Shown piece after piece: positions 50,055 through 61,121 of a stretch of DNA of 64,000 nucleotides. Origin of the DNA: Paralvinella palmiformis (taxonomy: Eukaryota; Annelida; Polychaeta; Terebellida; Alvinellidae); the NCBI GenBank assembly GCA_025642065.1, contig JAODUP010000151.1, forward strand, positions 658,501 to 722,500, given 5' to 3'. The stretch's first letter is position 1. Every line of letters starts with the position of its first letter. The translations under genes and the position numbers were made by a program. The notes under the pieces were generated by a model. The model did no database searches. It had not been told where the DNA came from and saw only the letters and a list, made by a program, of their open reading frames with translations.

Positions 50055-51715
50055 GGTTAAACTGTTTTTTTCTTCTCTGATTACAGTGTATCGGTTGACA
50101 AATTTATACATATGAAAGTGGTTTTTGAATGGTATACATTTTAACGCTGTTATTAAGATACTGACACTGCACCAAAATTCTATATTTGAGATATTATGCT
50201 ATACTATAGTAATTATGTATAATGTTATGATTTGTTGGTGGCCTAACTCCTTAAGCCAATTGATGTGTTCTATGATTGGCTGATCTTGTCTATTAAATTG
50301 CTTCCAACATGGTTTGACCCAAAATGGGGGTTTAGTCCAGCCTACCCTGATAAATGATAATATTTGTCAACACTAGTACATTCTCTTAAATACGGCTACC
50401 AAAACGAATGGCTATACCATAGCATTGCCTAGGCCGTATATAATTCACGTATTCATATGATCAAATATATAAATTAACGTATCATACCTCTGACATTTGT
50501 CGTTTTGTAGTCATCTGTTTTGACTTGGCCGGCACAATTTTCCCGTTTTGTCAGCTACTCGGCGGATTGCAGTAACCCACAATTTACACATGTCCCGGTC
50601 AGATGGGAATTGATGGCCTCCTCAATTTGAACATTCGGGTACCGAACAACACGTTGAAGGCATGTTAAGACAATTAACCTCTAAACTAGAGTTATGTTAC
50701 ATATATTTATTAAACTGTTGCGTTCTGAATTTGTCTACGGAAATGCTTGTACACAGTCAGGAAATAGTAAAACACGCGATACCTTGGCCCCTCACGTGTC
50801 GCCATCTACCGGCATTGTGTTGCAAAACGGTGTTGCAACAAAAGTCCCTCATAGTTGTCGACACATATGGGCACGACAACTTCTGTCCCGCAACACCGGC
50901 TGAGCAAGAACTAAAATTAGCATTCTATACCCGGCTGCCGGATAAGCAGTCGCCGATACTTTCCTTCGGGATCCGGCTGCCGGATGAATAAGACCGTTTT
51001 CTATCGTTCGGGACCCGGCTGCGGCTTAAAAACACTCACAAACAAACATTAATTCATACATTTACATAAAATGGTATGATCGAAGTTTAATAAATTAATA
51101 ATGCACATATTTAAGCATGCATTGACTCTTTTCAACTTTTGAGGACAAAATACGTGTAATTTGACCGTTATTTCGGAATGATTAATTTACCTCGACCCAA
51201 CTCGAGACTGATCCATTTTTGCGTTAAGGGAAGCTTATAGCCTGTAAATTCTCAACATCCGACACTTCGAGAGAAAGAACTTGTATAAACCGCATATATT
51301 ATTATTAATACAACAAAGTCATCTTCTTTAGACTTGAACAGAGTATTGCTGTTATTCGTCTGAAGATGACCCATAATTTTCTAAAGTTGTATAATAATTA
51401 ACAAGTTATCCATGGTTATCTTCAGTTCACAAGTGCACAAACGTACACCTTTTTACATACACTCCCCCCCCCCCTTAAAGTGTACAAACGTAAATCTTGA
51501 AAATGCATGATGATTAAATATTACTAAGTTGCGGTTTTGCTAAATAAACGACTACTAGTTCCTTCTAGCGAATACAAATAAAATTCGAAAGATGGCGCCA
51601 GGAGTCATTTTGACGGTCTACCTGTCCAGTAGTGCGAGGACGTTTGAGATTCACCTCAGATAATATGACTGAAATATGTAACGCTTATAAAAGTAGCCGA
51701 AAATTTGCCAATAAT
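50055..51715. other. Transposon-derived flank with GC-rich tandem motif
   Basis: No gene. 50801-50900 holds sequence homologous to the divergent promoter of the ISL2EU-type element, including an inverted GGCACGACAACTTCTGTCCC plus GCAACACCGGC. At 50930-51020 the motif CCGGCTGCCGGAT recurs about every 42-46 bp in three decaying copies, with TTCG..CGGGA between. A 10-base C run is at about 51464-51474. Confidence 0.5.
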
Positions 51716-54310
51716 TATCACAAACTATATCTGATATCATGGATATAAGGAAATAATCCTATTTACCGGATGGCCCCCATTAAGGCTTCCTCGAATGCCA
51801 GATTGTAAGACGGATAGAAGAAAGTCACGTGTTCTGACGTCAACTGGCACAAGTCCTGATCAAGTCGGTTCACAGAAGCCCTGGCTTAACCATCCTCGTG
51901 ACCTTACATCAAATCGTTTTTATCTGATTGGTCGTGTTTTGATAATACCGACAATGAAGAACCACGTGAAAATTTGTAGATAAGATAGCTTATATATCTA
52001 TATAAATGCACCACTAAAATTTTTTCATATCCCACCTAAATGTATTATACGGGAACCGTAGATGACCAAGGGCCTCTTGAAAAAATGTCAATATCACTTA
52101 GCAAAATGCACAAGAAAAACTCAGGAAAATCATTAAATCAATAGCAAATACATTAAGAAATATAGAAATTTGTATTATAAGCTGATTCAAAAGGCAAAAG
52201 TGAAATATTATGGAGCTTTATTATATAAATTCAAGGGTGATGTTTCAAAGACATGGCGAGTGTTCAAATCGGTTATTGGAAAAAATAGTGAGTGATAAAA
52301 CACGGGTATGCGATTGTTTAAGTATAAACAACACAAAAATAATGAACCCAAAATATATTAGCATTAGCGACGGTTTCTGTTCCCATTTTACAAATGTAGG
52401 ATGTGATTTGGCATCTCAAATTCCCGATCCAAAGAAACCATTTACCTGAAATATACAAAATTATCACAAATATGAAAGTAAAGAAATGTTTAGGGTGTGA
52501 CGATATATCGTGCATGTTTTTTGAAGAAAGTGAAAGATGAAACATCCCTACCAGTTATACATAGTATGATTGTCAATAAGTCACTTGAAAGTAGAATGGT
52601 TATAAAATCTATTAAAGTTACTAAAGTAGTGCCTATATATATATATATATATTTATTTATAAATAAAAAACACAGAATAAATTGTGTAACTATAGCTAGG
52701 CTTATATCGGTATTACCGGTTTTGTGAAAAGTACTAGAAAAAGTTGTCCACAAACGACTTGATTCATTCTTGGACACACAATTTGCTGTGTAACGGTCAA
52801 TATGGCTTTATAAGATAGTCACTCAACAGCCCAAGCAGTGACTGAATTTGTAATTAATAATATCACAGTAAGAGAAAATAATAAACGCTCATGCACTTGA
52901 GCATATCTAGACTTTTCAAAGGCATTTGATACAATAGATAATAAAATATTGATTAATACATTGGACAATCATTAGACTGGTTCAACAGTTATTTATCTGA
53001 TCGAGATCAATATGTGCAAAAGGGTATATGTTCTGATAATCAATATATCACCTGCGTGGTACCGTAGGGGTCCGTTCTGGGACGCCTTCTTTTCATAATT
53101 TACACAAATGACTTGCCACTTTCTCTTACAAATACTGACGCTCTAATTATTGTTTGCTGATGACACCACACTGTATACATCTTCAAATCAACCTGAAGAA
53201 CTTTAATTTTCACAGAATTACTAATGATTTGGGTTGTGTATGTGACTCGTTCAGGGCTAATAAATTGTCATTAAATATTGACAAAGCCAGTTCCGTGTTT
53301 TCCCGTGTGGGAAATTGTTCATAATGGCTTCGATATTTGTATTGGTACTGATCAGATTCAACGAAAAGATGTGAAGTTTTGGGGGAATTCATATTGACAG
53401 CAAAGTAACATGGAAGGATTGCATGAAATATGTCAACTCAAAAGTATCTAAGGCAAAGTTTTCAAGACATGCAACATATTGACATTAAAGTCAATGTACG
53501 TATTAGAAACAGCCAAATTCATGTTTGACTGTGTACACAAAACATTACCGAGATCTTTAATGGAGCAGTTCAAACTAAATATTGCATATCACCATCACAA
53601 AACACGACAAAGTCAGGCACCTCATGTAAACAACCGCAGCAGTTATCTTCCTTCTAATTCGATTTTACACCAAGGTCCCGCAATATGGGGAAAATCTACA
53701 CCCTAAAGTACAAAAAAAACATAGCCACCAACACATTATTTGTTCGTAGTGTGGAAAGTGTGTACTTAAATAACTTATACGGGTTCTTATATTGATAAAT
53801 TATTTGTCTCGCTAATAGTTCTTCGTGTCTTATACTCGTAATTTAGTTTTCTCTCACCTTTTTAAGTAACACCTAACCCAATAGCAGTTATATATATATA
53901 TATATATATGTCTTGTATATCAAATATGTATGCTATTGCCATAGGTTCTCAACCTATAAGGTAATTGGTGTTACCTCTCTGTATATTGTATCATGAACAT
54001 AGTGTAATGTATATGTCTATTGTGTACAGTATATACATCGTCGGTTCATTTACATAAATCTGACAGCTCGGTAGACGCTTATTGTTGCAAAAATATAAAA
54101 CGATCTTCTTAAAAATTTCACAATTTAGTTTTCTTTAGCTATTTCAGTAACATCTATGAGGCTGTTTGAACCAACAATAATGTAATATTCGTAAATACAC
54201 TTTTGTTTCGAATTTACATTCTTGGCCGACACTTTTAACTGACACTTGGTTAACATTGTTAGAACCAGATTATACAAATCGGCTTGTGTAAAGTGACGTC
54301 AGACTTCAGG
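51716..54310 (+). mobile_element. Older short element split by a LINE insertion
   Basis: The two halves of the repeat seen intact at 26556-26806 are here 2.4 kb apart. The left half ends at the GGATATAAGGAAATAATCCT..AAGGCTTCCTCGAATG block (51740-51796). The right half resumes at CTTTTGTTTCGAATTTACAT (54202) and ends GACGTCAGACTTCAGGA (54296-54312). The intervening DNA holds the LINE relic, so insertion order can be read directly. Confidence 0.6.
52060..53706 (+). pseudogene. Non-LTR retrotransposon (Jockey/CR1-like) RT, decayed
   Basis: Successive plus-strand fragments in changing frames: KVKYYGALLYKFKGDVSKTW (about 52195), GCDDIS (52495), SLPVIHSMIVNKSLES and VTKVVPIY (52545-52640), VLPVL.KVLEKVVHKRLDSF (about 52712-52770), LDFSKAFDTIDNKIL (about 52905), VVP-stop-GSVLG.LLFIIY (about 53055-53105, the PQG Gln now a stop), FADDT active site (about 53153), and a C-terminal YHHHKTRQSQ...LHQGPAIWGK (53479-53706). 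These are hallmark motifs of a LINE reverse transcriptase. Numerous stops and indels show it is dead. The endonuclease part is absent, so it is 5'-truncated, which is normal for LINE copies. Confidence 0.8.
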
Positions 54311-54337
54311 AGTAACCGGTTAGAAATAAATGGTACA

Positions 54338-54340
<3 letters not shown>

Positions 54341-54400
<60 letters not shown>
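54341..54400. repeat. (GT)n microsatellite, 60 bp
   Basis: Thirty GT units with a single substitution; the longest dinucleotide tract in the window and a likely Z-DNA former. Confidence 0.95.
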
Positions 54401-54402
<2 letters not shown>

Positions 54403-55301
54403 TTCTGCCATTCAATATATCGTTTTATTAAGTAATCATTTATATTTGTATGAGGTTCAATAAGATATACAATAACAAAATTACTATATATTTTTTCAGT
54501 ATTTATTTATTGTCAAATTATAATCACATGGATGAGTGATCCTCCCCTCAATAATTGTTGAAGATTATCAAATGAAGTTGACGATATTGTGAATTGTATC
54601 AGTTTTGTTATCCACAGAGCTGTTGAATCACTGATTCTTGGACTGGAACAATACATCCCAGTTACGAACAAACAGCAACAATTAAGACATTCTCTGAGGT
54701 TGACAATATAGATGCTGCAAGATACCTCAGATAAATATTGCAACACACGGAAGAGAAAAAGTGGAAGAATCAACTGAAACGTTTGAGAAACAGCTTATAA
54801 TTCCTTAAGGACGCTTTCTGCTATAAATAGGGATCTGAAACTCTCTTGCGAGTATAAACATTCATCTTGTCCTCTTCGGGATCCAGCAAATGTAAAATGA
54901 ACTACAAATGGAACGAAACATGCAATGGAGAACTTGTAGCTATGGACCATCACAGAACTGCGTATACTCTATTGTCCTTTAGTGATATTACAACAAGATA
55001 TTACAGGGTATAGCTAAAATTACGTAGTCATTCAATCTATTTATTTCAAACTGAATCTAGAATTGCATTGCATAAATATACACTAAATAAAGCTAGTATA
55101 TGGTGTCATGATCTTCACTGATCATGTAAATAGCATTTGGCCTGAGTTCAATCTATCTGGAGTACTTAACAACACCAAATATCGTATAGGGGAAGATGCG
55201 ACAGCTGGCTGTTTCGCGTGTAATAAATATGCAGTGCTGCCACTTTGCGGTAGACATGGTAGATTACCAGCAAATTTGACAGTATCATTCATAGCGCGAA
55301 A
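54401..55301. other. No gene supported
   Basis: AT-rich DNA between the (GT)n tract and the P-element-like relic. Open frames here show no known domain. Confidence 0.45.
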
Positions 55302-57925
55302 ATGAATAGATCTAAACAATTGAAGACAGGCGATTATTGTGCGGCCCATCATTCCCGCAACAACCGAGGAAAATGTCCAGGACTATAATTTTTCAAATTT
55401 ACAAGGGGAAAAGAGATAGGTAACATGCCAAATATGATTGCGAAAGAATAGCCGAGTGAAATAATCGTATTACCTATACATTATCCCCTGCTCAGGGCAA
55501 TCAGACTGCTAGCTGCCAATCAATAATCATTGAATTTCAATGTAAAATTCTGAGATATTTCATATTAATATTGAAATACAATTAATGAATTATATCACAA
55601 GTCCTTTGATGCTGAAGAAATGGCTATGATTGTGATTATCACGAGTTCGATCAACTGAATAAATAATTCAGGTTATTTGACACTTGTGATGTTTGTAGAT
55701 TGTCATCAGGTATATTATTAATAAATCACAGATACAATCTTGACCATCTGGTTTATTCTCTAAACTGTTTCCGGTCCGTTACAGTTCTAAATACCAACAT
55801 TAAGTCCTCGATATAATTAATTGTGGACTGTTATGGATTGACAACATTACAACACTGGCAGTCACTTAGTCTTAGAGGTTAATCATAATTAAATCATATG
55901 CTTTTTATTTACAGTTGGTCCAATATGGTCACCATCTACTGATCTAACCCACAGGAAAAGAAACTCAAAGCAAGTAGACTCTACATCCAGACTACGAGTA
56001 CAAATTACCAGGCTGAAATGTGCTCAAGGCCACTCAACTCAAAGTAACAGCTACCGATGCCATGTCTGTAGCTCAGTTGGTGAACGAACTTGTTAAACAT
56101 ATGTCTAGTCCAGCTCCTGAATCTCGGCGTGGGCATATCTGAAGGTTGTTTCATCCTTGACTTCGCCCATTTAGCCTACCAAGTGCACAAAAGTGGCCGT
56201 AAGACATCAATCATCAATCAATCTTGATTTTGTGTCATCTCAGCTTCAACATTCCAGTCCACAAACATAACAGCTCCTTGCCAAAGTCTTCCTGTTACCA
56301 CCAGTGAAAACACTCCATAGAAGTGTCACGAAACTCCAGATTTATCCAAGTTTTAATAAAGCTTTGTTGGACACTTTCAAACTTAAAGTTAATGTAATGA
56401 CAGACCAGTTGAAATTATGCTGTGTTCTTCTTCATGAACTGGCAATAAAAGAAAATGTGTCATATAACCCCGAGTATGATGAGGTGGAAGATTTTGGAGA
56501 TGCTGGAATATTTTAATATTTTTCCAGTCGTCGTGTTTATGTTGAAAGTTTTAGCATGTAAGTGGAAGCAACCAATTGGCTATTTTGTAACCAGCAGTAC
56601 TCCAAGTGCGGATTTGCTGAAAAAATCTTCTTTTGAAGTGTATTACAATTGTAAGTTAACATGTTGACTTATTGTCGAAGCTATAATATATGATCAGGGT
56701 CAAATAATCAGTCAAAACTAGGAGCATCTGTTAGCAAGCCACATTTCATGCACAACAATAATCGTGTCATTATCTTCTATAATCCACCACATTTTTTAAA
56801 GAATATATCGGAGTTCCTTGGTTCGTGCACTTCTTTGAAGTTAATCACACGACTTCCGTATTTATAATTAATTCTTTATTCCGATATGAGCAGTTCTTTA
56901 CCATTTATGTATATCAGTACTGAGAAGTGAGAAGAAAACTAGAACACAGAACATTAAACGTTAACTACATTCCAGTCATTCGGCGTCTTCGTTGTGTCAT
57001 TTTCATGACACATAAAACACGTGTCTTATTAAAATCATAACGAATGAAATAATTACACTAAATAATATTAAAGTTATAAAAGCTGATCCTGCTACAAATA
57101 TACACAACAATCTTAAAAAGTTAGGTTTCAAAGTTGGAGAACAATGTTGTTTCGTTTTACTGTAGCGATTCAGTGTTACCTATTAAAATGGCTGCCAAGT
57201 TAACACAAAACCATGGGGATTTGCCTGTGTTTCAGGGAGGGTGAACCCAGGGACAACCCTGGTGCCACACAATTCCATATTGCCTTCTGACAGATCACGG
57301 TCGTATTTTGTACACAAATGATTTGTCTAACTGTCAGCAGGATGTTGATACATTTCTATTTAATTTGAAATGTATTGCTCCAGTCCAACACAATGAGCCT
57401 CTCCACCCACCAGTTCCTTCTTCTTCCAAGATACCTGATGCCAACAGATGTCTCATAGTTATTTTTAGCCCCCAAATTCTCCTTACAGTAGAGGAAGACA
57501 ATATCATCATTTATATAGCGGGATGCATTTCTCACAAAAATGGTGTGTAGTAAATGTGCTGCAGGTTTAGTTGGTCTTATAAATAAAGTAAACTCTTCCC
57601 AAGTGTTTATTGCTGCTAAGCAGTATCAAAATCTTCACACTGGTGGTCTTGTTGTACCCAGTTCAGATTTAATGGAAGTGTGTATATTGATAGAAGCAGA
57701 ATTCTGTAATATTGAAAAGATCCTCCATATGAGTAAAGTTAGTTCTATACTAGTAACACTTATGCTGTCAAAGATACAAGGAAAGTTAGAACGCGATTCT
57801 TGTAAAACATTAGAGTTTGTTGTTCACTTGTATATTAATATCCATCTACACCATGTTTTACTTGTGAATATTAGAGAATTCAATAGTTGCAAGGGTAAAA
57901 AGAACTGTACATTTTTAAAATGAAG
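55302..57925 (+). pseudogene. P-element/THAP9-like transposase relic
   Basis: Three separated pieces on the plus strand. At 55302-55440 a THAP-like start: ATG, then GDYCAAHHSRNNRGKCPGL, a stop, and FFKFTRGKEIG (the usual sequence has C..(N)C..NNR...GL.FF.FP). At 56304-56516: IYPSFNKALLDTFKLKVNVM and LLHELAIKENVSYNPEYDEV then EDFGDAG, as in the P-element transposase core (L.DEM.I...L.Y....D.. GFED.G). At 57308-57923: DNIIIYIAGCISHK, frame change near 57540, then CSKCAAGLVGLINKV and LHTGGLVVPSSDLMEVC, the conserved C-terminal region (IAGY....C..C...L... GGL..PS). THAP9-like enzymes perform cut-and-paste transposition. Stops and frameshifts make this copy inactive. A SINE lies inside at 56059-56223. 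Confidence 0.7.
56059..56223 (+). repeat. SINE, copy 8
   Basis: A different tRNA-like head (TGTCTGTAGCTCAGTTGGTG) joined to the same body: CTCGGCGTGGGCATATCTGA, GTTTCATCCTTGACTTCGCC, CATTTAGCCTACCAAGTGCA and an ATCAATCATCAATC tail. About 20 bp of the body (TTCATTACCTTTGGAGGTCG) is missing. It sits inside the P-element-like relic, so it inserted later. Confidence 0.75.
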
Positions 57926-59028
57926 GCATTGTTGATTGATCAGCGTCATTAATTATTATTTCTTGTGTCTTTATGTACACTTGTAAAAAAATTATTATTA
58001 CTTTTAAAGTCAAAATACATATTCTGGACTTATATAATATCAGTAAATAATATAAAACAGAACATAGCATTTATTGAATATTTAAGGATTACATTCGGAG
58101 CTTTCTAGTTGTGGATCTTGTATATGATGTGTGTTATTTTCATTTCATATTACATTCATGTCATGTGATAAAATAGTCTACCATGTTTTCCGCAATGCGG
58201 CGCTGCTAACAGTTTATTTCACGCAATGCCGTAAGCTATCGCTCGCTGTCCCGTCTTATTCTATATGGTCTTTGACAACACCACATGTGAACATTACTAG
58301 TCGGAGCACACTTTATTACTAATTTCTGGTTGGTCCATAATATATCTATTGCAGTTACAAACACAATCATTAGGGGCGCCACATGTATATGAGATTATAA
58401 CATTTCATGACATCCTCCCCTTATCTGTGAGTTATCTAATACTGATATATATCTATCTATTCACGATTTAGTTTGCTGACCTAGAACTTTACTGGTTCTA
58501 ACTTTAAAACTTCTATACACTGTACTCAAGTGTATATACATTGAACATAGAAACTATTCTTTAGATCGATACAAATGACGATGTGGAGTCGATGCCTTCA
58601 ATTATAAGGATCGACCTTACGTGGTAAATATTGAAATCACAAATCAGCTGTCATTTTTCAATACGACATTATTATAGCTGCTGAAAAATATAGCATTTAT
58701 TAATAGGTGGTACTGTAGATCCAGATTATAAAGGGGCACACATTTAGTTGGCTGTTAATAAAAAAACACGAGTCAATTCAGTGAACTTTTCAGAACTAAG
58801 TTTTTAACAAATAACTTAAAGTTGATGCTAGGTACGTCTCATCAATTGTAAATGAAGGGATATCTTATTTCCTCATTAATGGGAATGTCATTATAAGTGA
58901 CTTAAAAATGTCATACAGATATATGATGATAAGCCAACTAGTTACAACGCATTATGAATAGTGTGTGTGTGTGTAAATGTGTGTGAGAAAGAGAGAGAAA
59001 CAAATCTTATCCATATTTGAAAACAATT
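57926..59028. other. Intergenic region downstream of MED27
   Basis: AT-rich. No exon, repeat end or RNA gene recognised on either strand. Confidence 0.45.
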
Positions 59029-59034
59029 TTTATT
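59029..59034 (-). terminator. Poly(A) signal AATAAA for MED27 (candidate)
   Basis: TTTATT on the plus strand, i.e. AATAAA on the minus strand, about 120 bp after the MED27 stop codon. The 3' UTR between contains (TA)n and (TG)n tracts. Confidence 0.5.
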
Positions 59035-59150
59035 ACAATGATACACACACACACAGATATATATATATATATATGCTGCATTCATCCGAATATCCCAACA
59101 ACAATCAAACCAATCAGCTGCCACCAAACACATTACACAGTCTATTGACA

Positions 59151-59303
59151 TCAAGGCTGACATCCTTCATGATACGCGTCACAAGTGTTCTTATGTCTCC
59201 ATGTCGGTGGGAGATTATCCCGTAAATATTTACCACATCTATGACATGGCACTGAGAACAACGTATTGTAACTACGTAACCATTTCTGAAAATACAGCAT
59301 AAT

Positions 59304-59346
<43 letters not shown>

Positions 59347-61077
59347 GAGATAGAGAGAATGTTGTAACCTACAATACATCAACTTTTAAATGGCTGTGTG
59401 TAATAAAACGGACCATATTTGCAAGAATACACAATTTCGTAAATTAATTTGCCACTGAATCAATGGAAGTTTTATTCTGGTGATGCTTTGAAAAGTAGCA
59501 AGACTCTAGATCAAATTCCATAACTGGATCCACGAACACAGGTATAGATATATACATAGGCCCTGGGACGGTGGTAACAGTACTTCATCAAAAACAACTT
59601 GATAGGTCCCAGTACATACGACGCCTCTAGACTTCAGCCTAGTCTGGCTCATGGATAATATGGTCCCGTGTACAAAATCCTGCTGTCATCATTGGTTTGG
59701 GTGGTTTATTGTGGTGGGAGGTGGGCAAATAAGCCATCATTTATCAACGCATCCGAACATGCTCAGCGTGGGATATATTAGTATGGGTCCAGTGGATTGA
59801 ACGCAAGGACCCAGACATGGGGGTCAATTCAATTCTTGAATTGATTATTTAAAAAATAGTGGAATTGGAATCGATAACTTTTGAATTGGAATTGAAGTTT
59901 CCTACAAAAAAATTAAATCCCCATTAAATCCACAATTTACCATATAATTGTTTAATTCAGAAATATTTCTTCCACGACAATCCTACTTGGAATATAAACT
60001 ACTCGGGGTAGGTAGTCCAAGCAGGTACTCGGGGTATCTACTCATGGTAAAAAGTAGTAGGTAAAAAGAAGAATCGGCAAAAATGGAATTGAAAAATTCA
60101 GAATTGGAATTGATAAATTTGATGTGCAATTGGAATTAACCAAATGGCCTTGACCCGATGTCTACAAGGACCTAGCATCTTCCCCCTCATGCTTTATCAC
60201 TCAGTTATCGTGATACACATTGATGTTGCCAACATCATACAGTCACAACAAGTCTCTGACTACTCAATGGTAAGTCGGCATCAAACAAAATTAAACAATG
60301 AGGTAACTTAGACTAGAGCTAGTCATCGTATCTAGACATTGTATATATAGAGTATCTAGACAAGATGTATAATAACAATCAAAATTATATCTGTCCCAAA
60401 GTCCGACTTTATTTAGAAAAAGATCCCCCCCCCCCCACTGAGGGAGTACTAATTTACAGACCATCTGAACATTCCTCACTCAGACAGGCCACACTACCAG
60501 TATACATCAAAACATCCTGAAATTTTGTCAATCAATGGCATGACTGTGGGGGAGCGGGTGCCATACCACCTCTTACGGGAAATCTGGAACACTTTTCTGA
60601 GGAGCACAAATCCATATTTCCAGATAAATCCAGGAAAGTTTCATCAGTGAGTATAGAACCAGATCAAGAATGCGGAAACAACAGTTTACTTCATTCTTGA
60701 TTGTGACAATGTCATTATACTTCCTGAAGGTCAGATGTAGTATTGCTCACATCAATCAAGACGATAAACAAGTGAGCAACTGATTTGTTTAGCCTCAACA
60801 CTCATCTGATGGCTGAGGTTGAAACCTTTCACCGAAGCATGAAACACCCCACAGACACTAGAATTCGAACCTACGACCTAAAGCAATGGAACACAATATG
60901 CTATCAACTGGATCATTATTGTCCATTTAGATAGGTCCAGCAACAAAAGGGGGGGGTTTACTCTAAATAAACTGTTGTAAAATCCCTATGGCAGTCTAGT
61001 TTGGTTTTGACTAAAAAAATGTATGTGTGTGTGGTGTGTGTGTATATGTGAAAATAATGTTTTGGTTCACATCAAAC

Positions 61078-61121
<44 letters not shown>

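Noticed and set aside
55122..55352. Minus-strand frame of 76 codons
   Set aside because: Antisense to the THAP-like start of the P-element relic; no similarity of its own.
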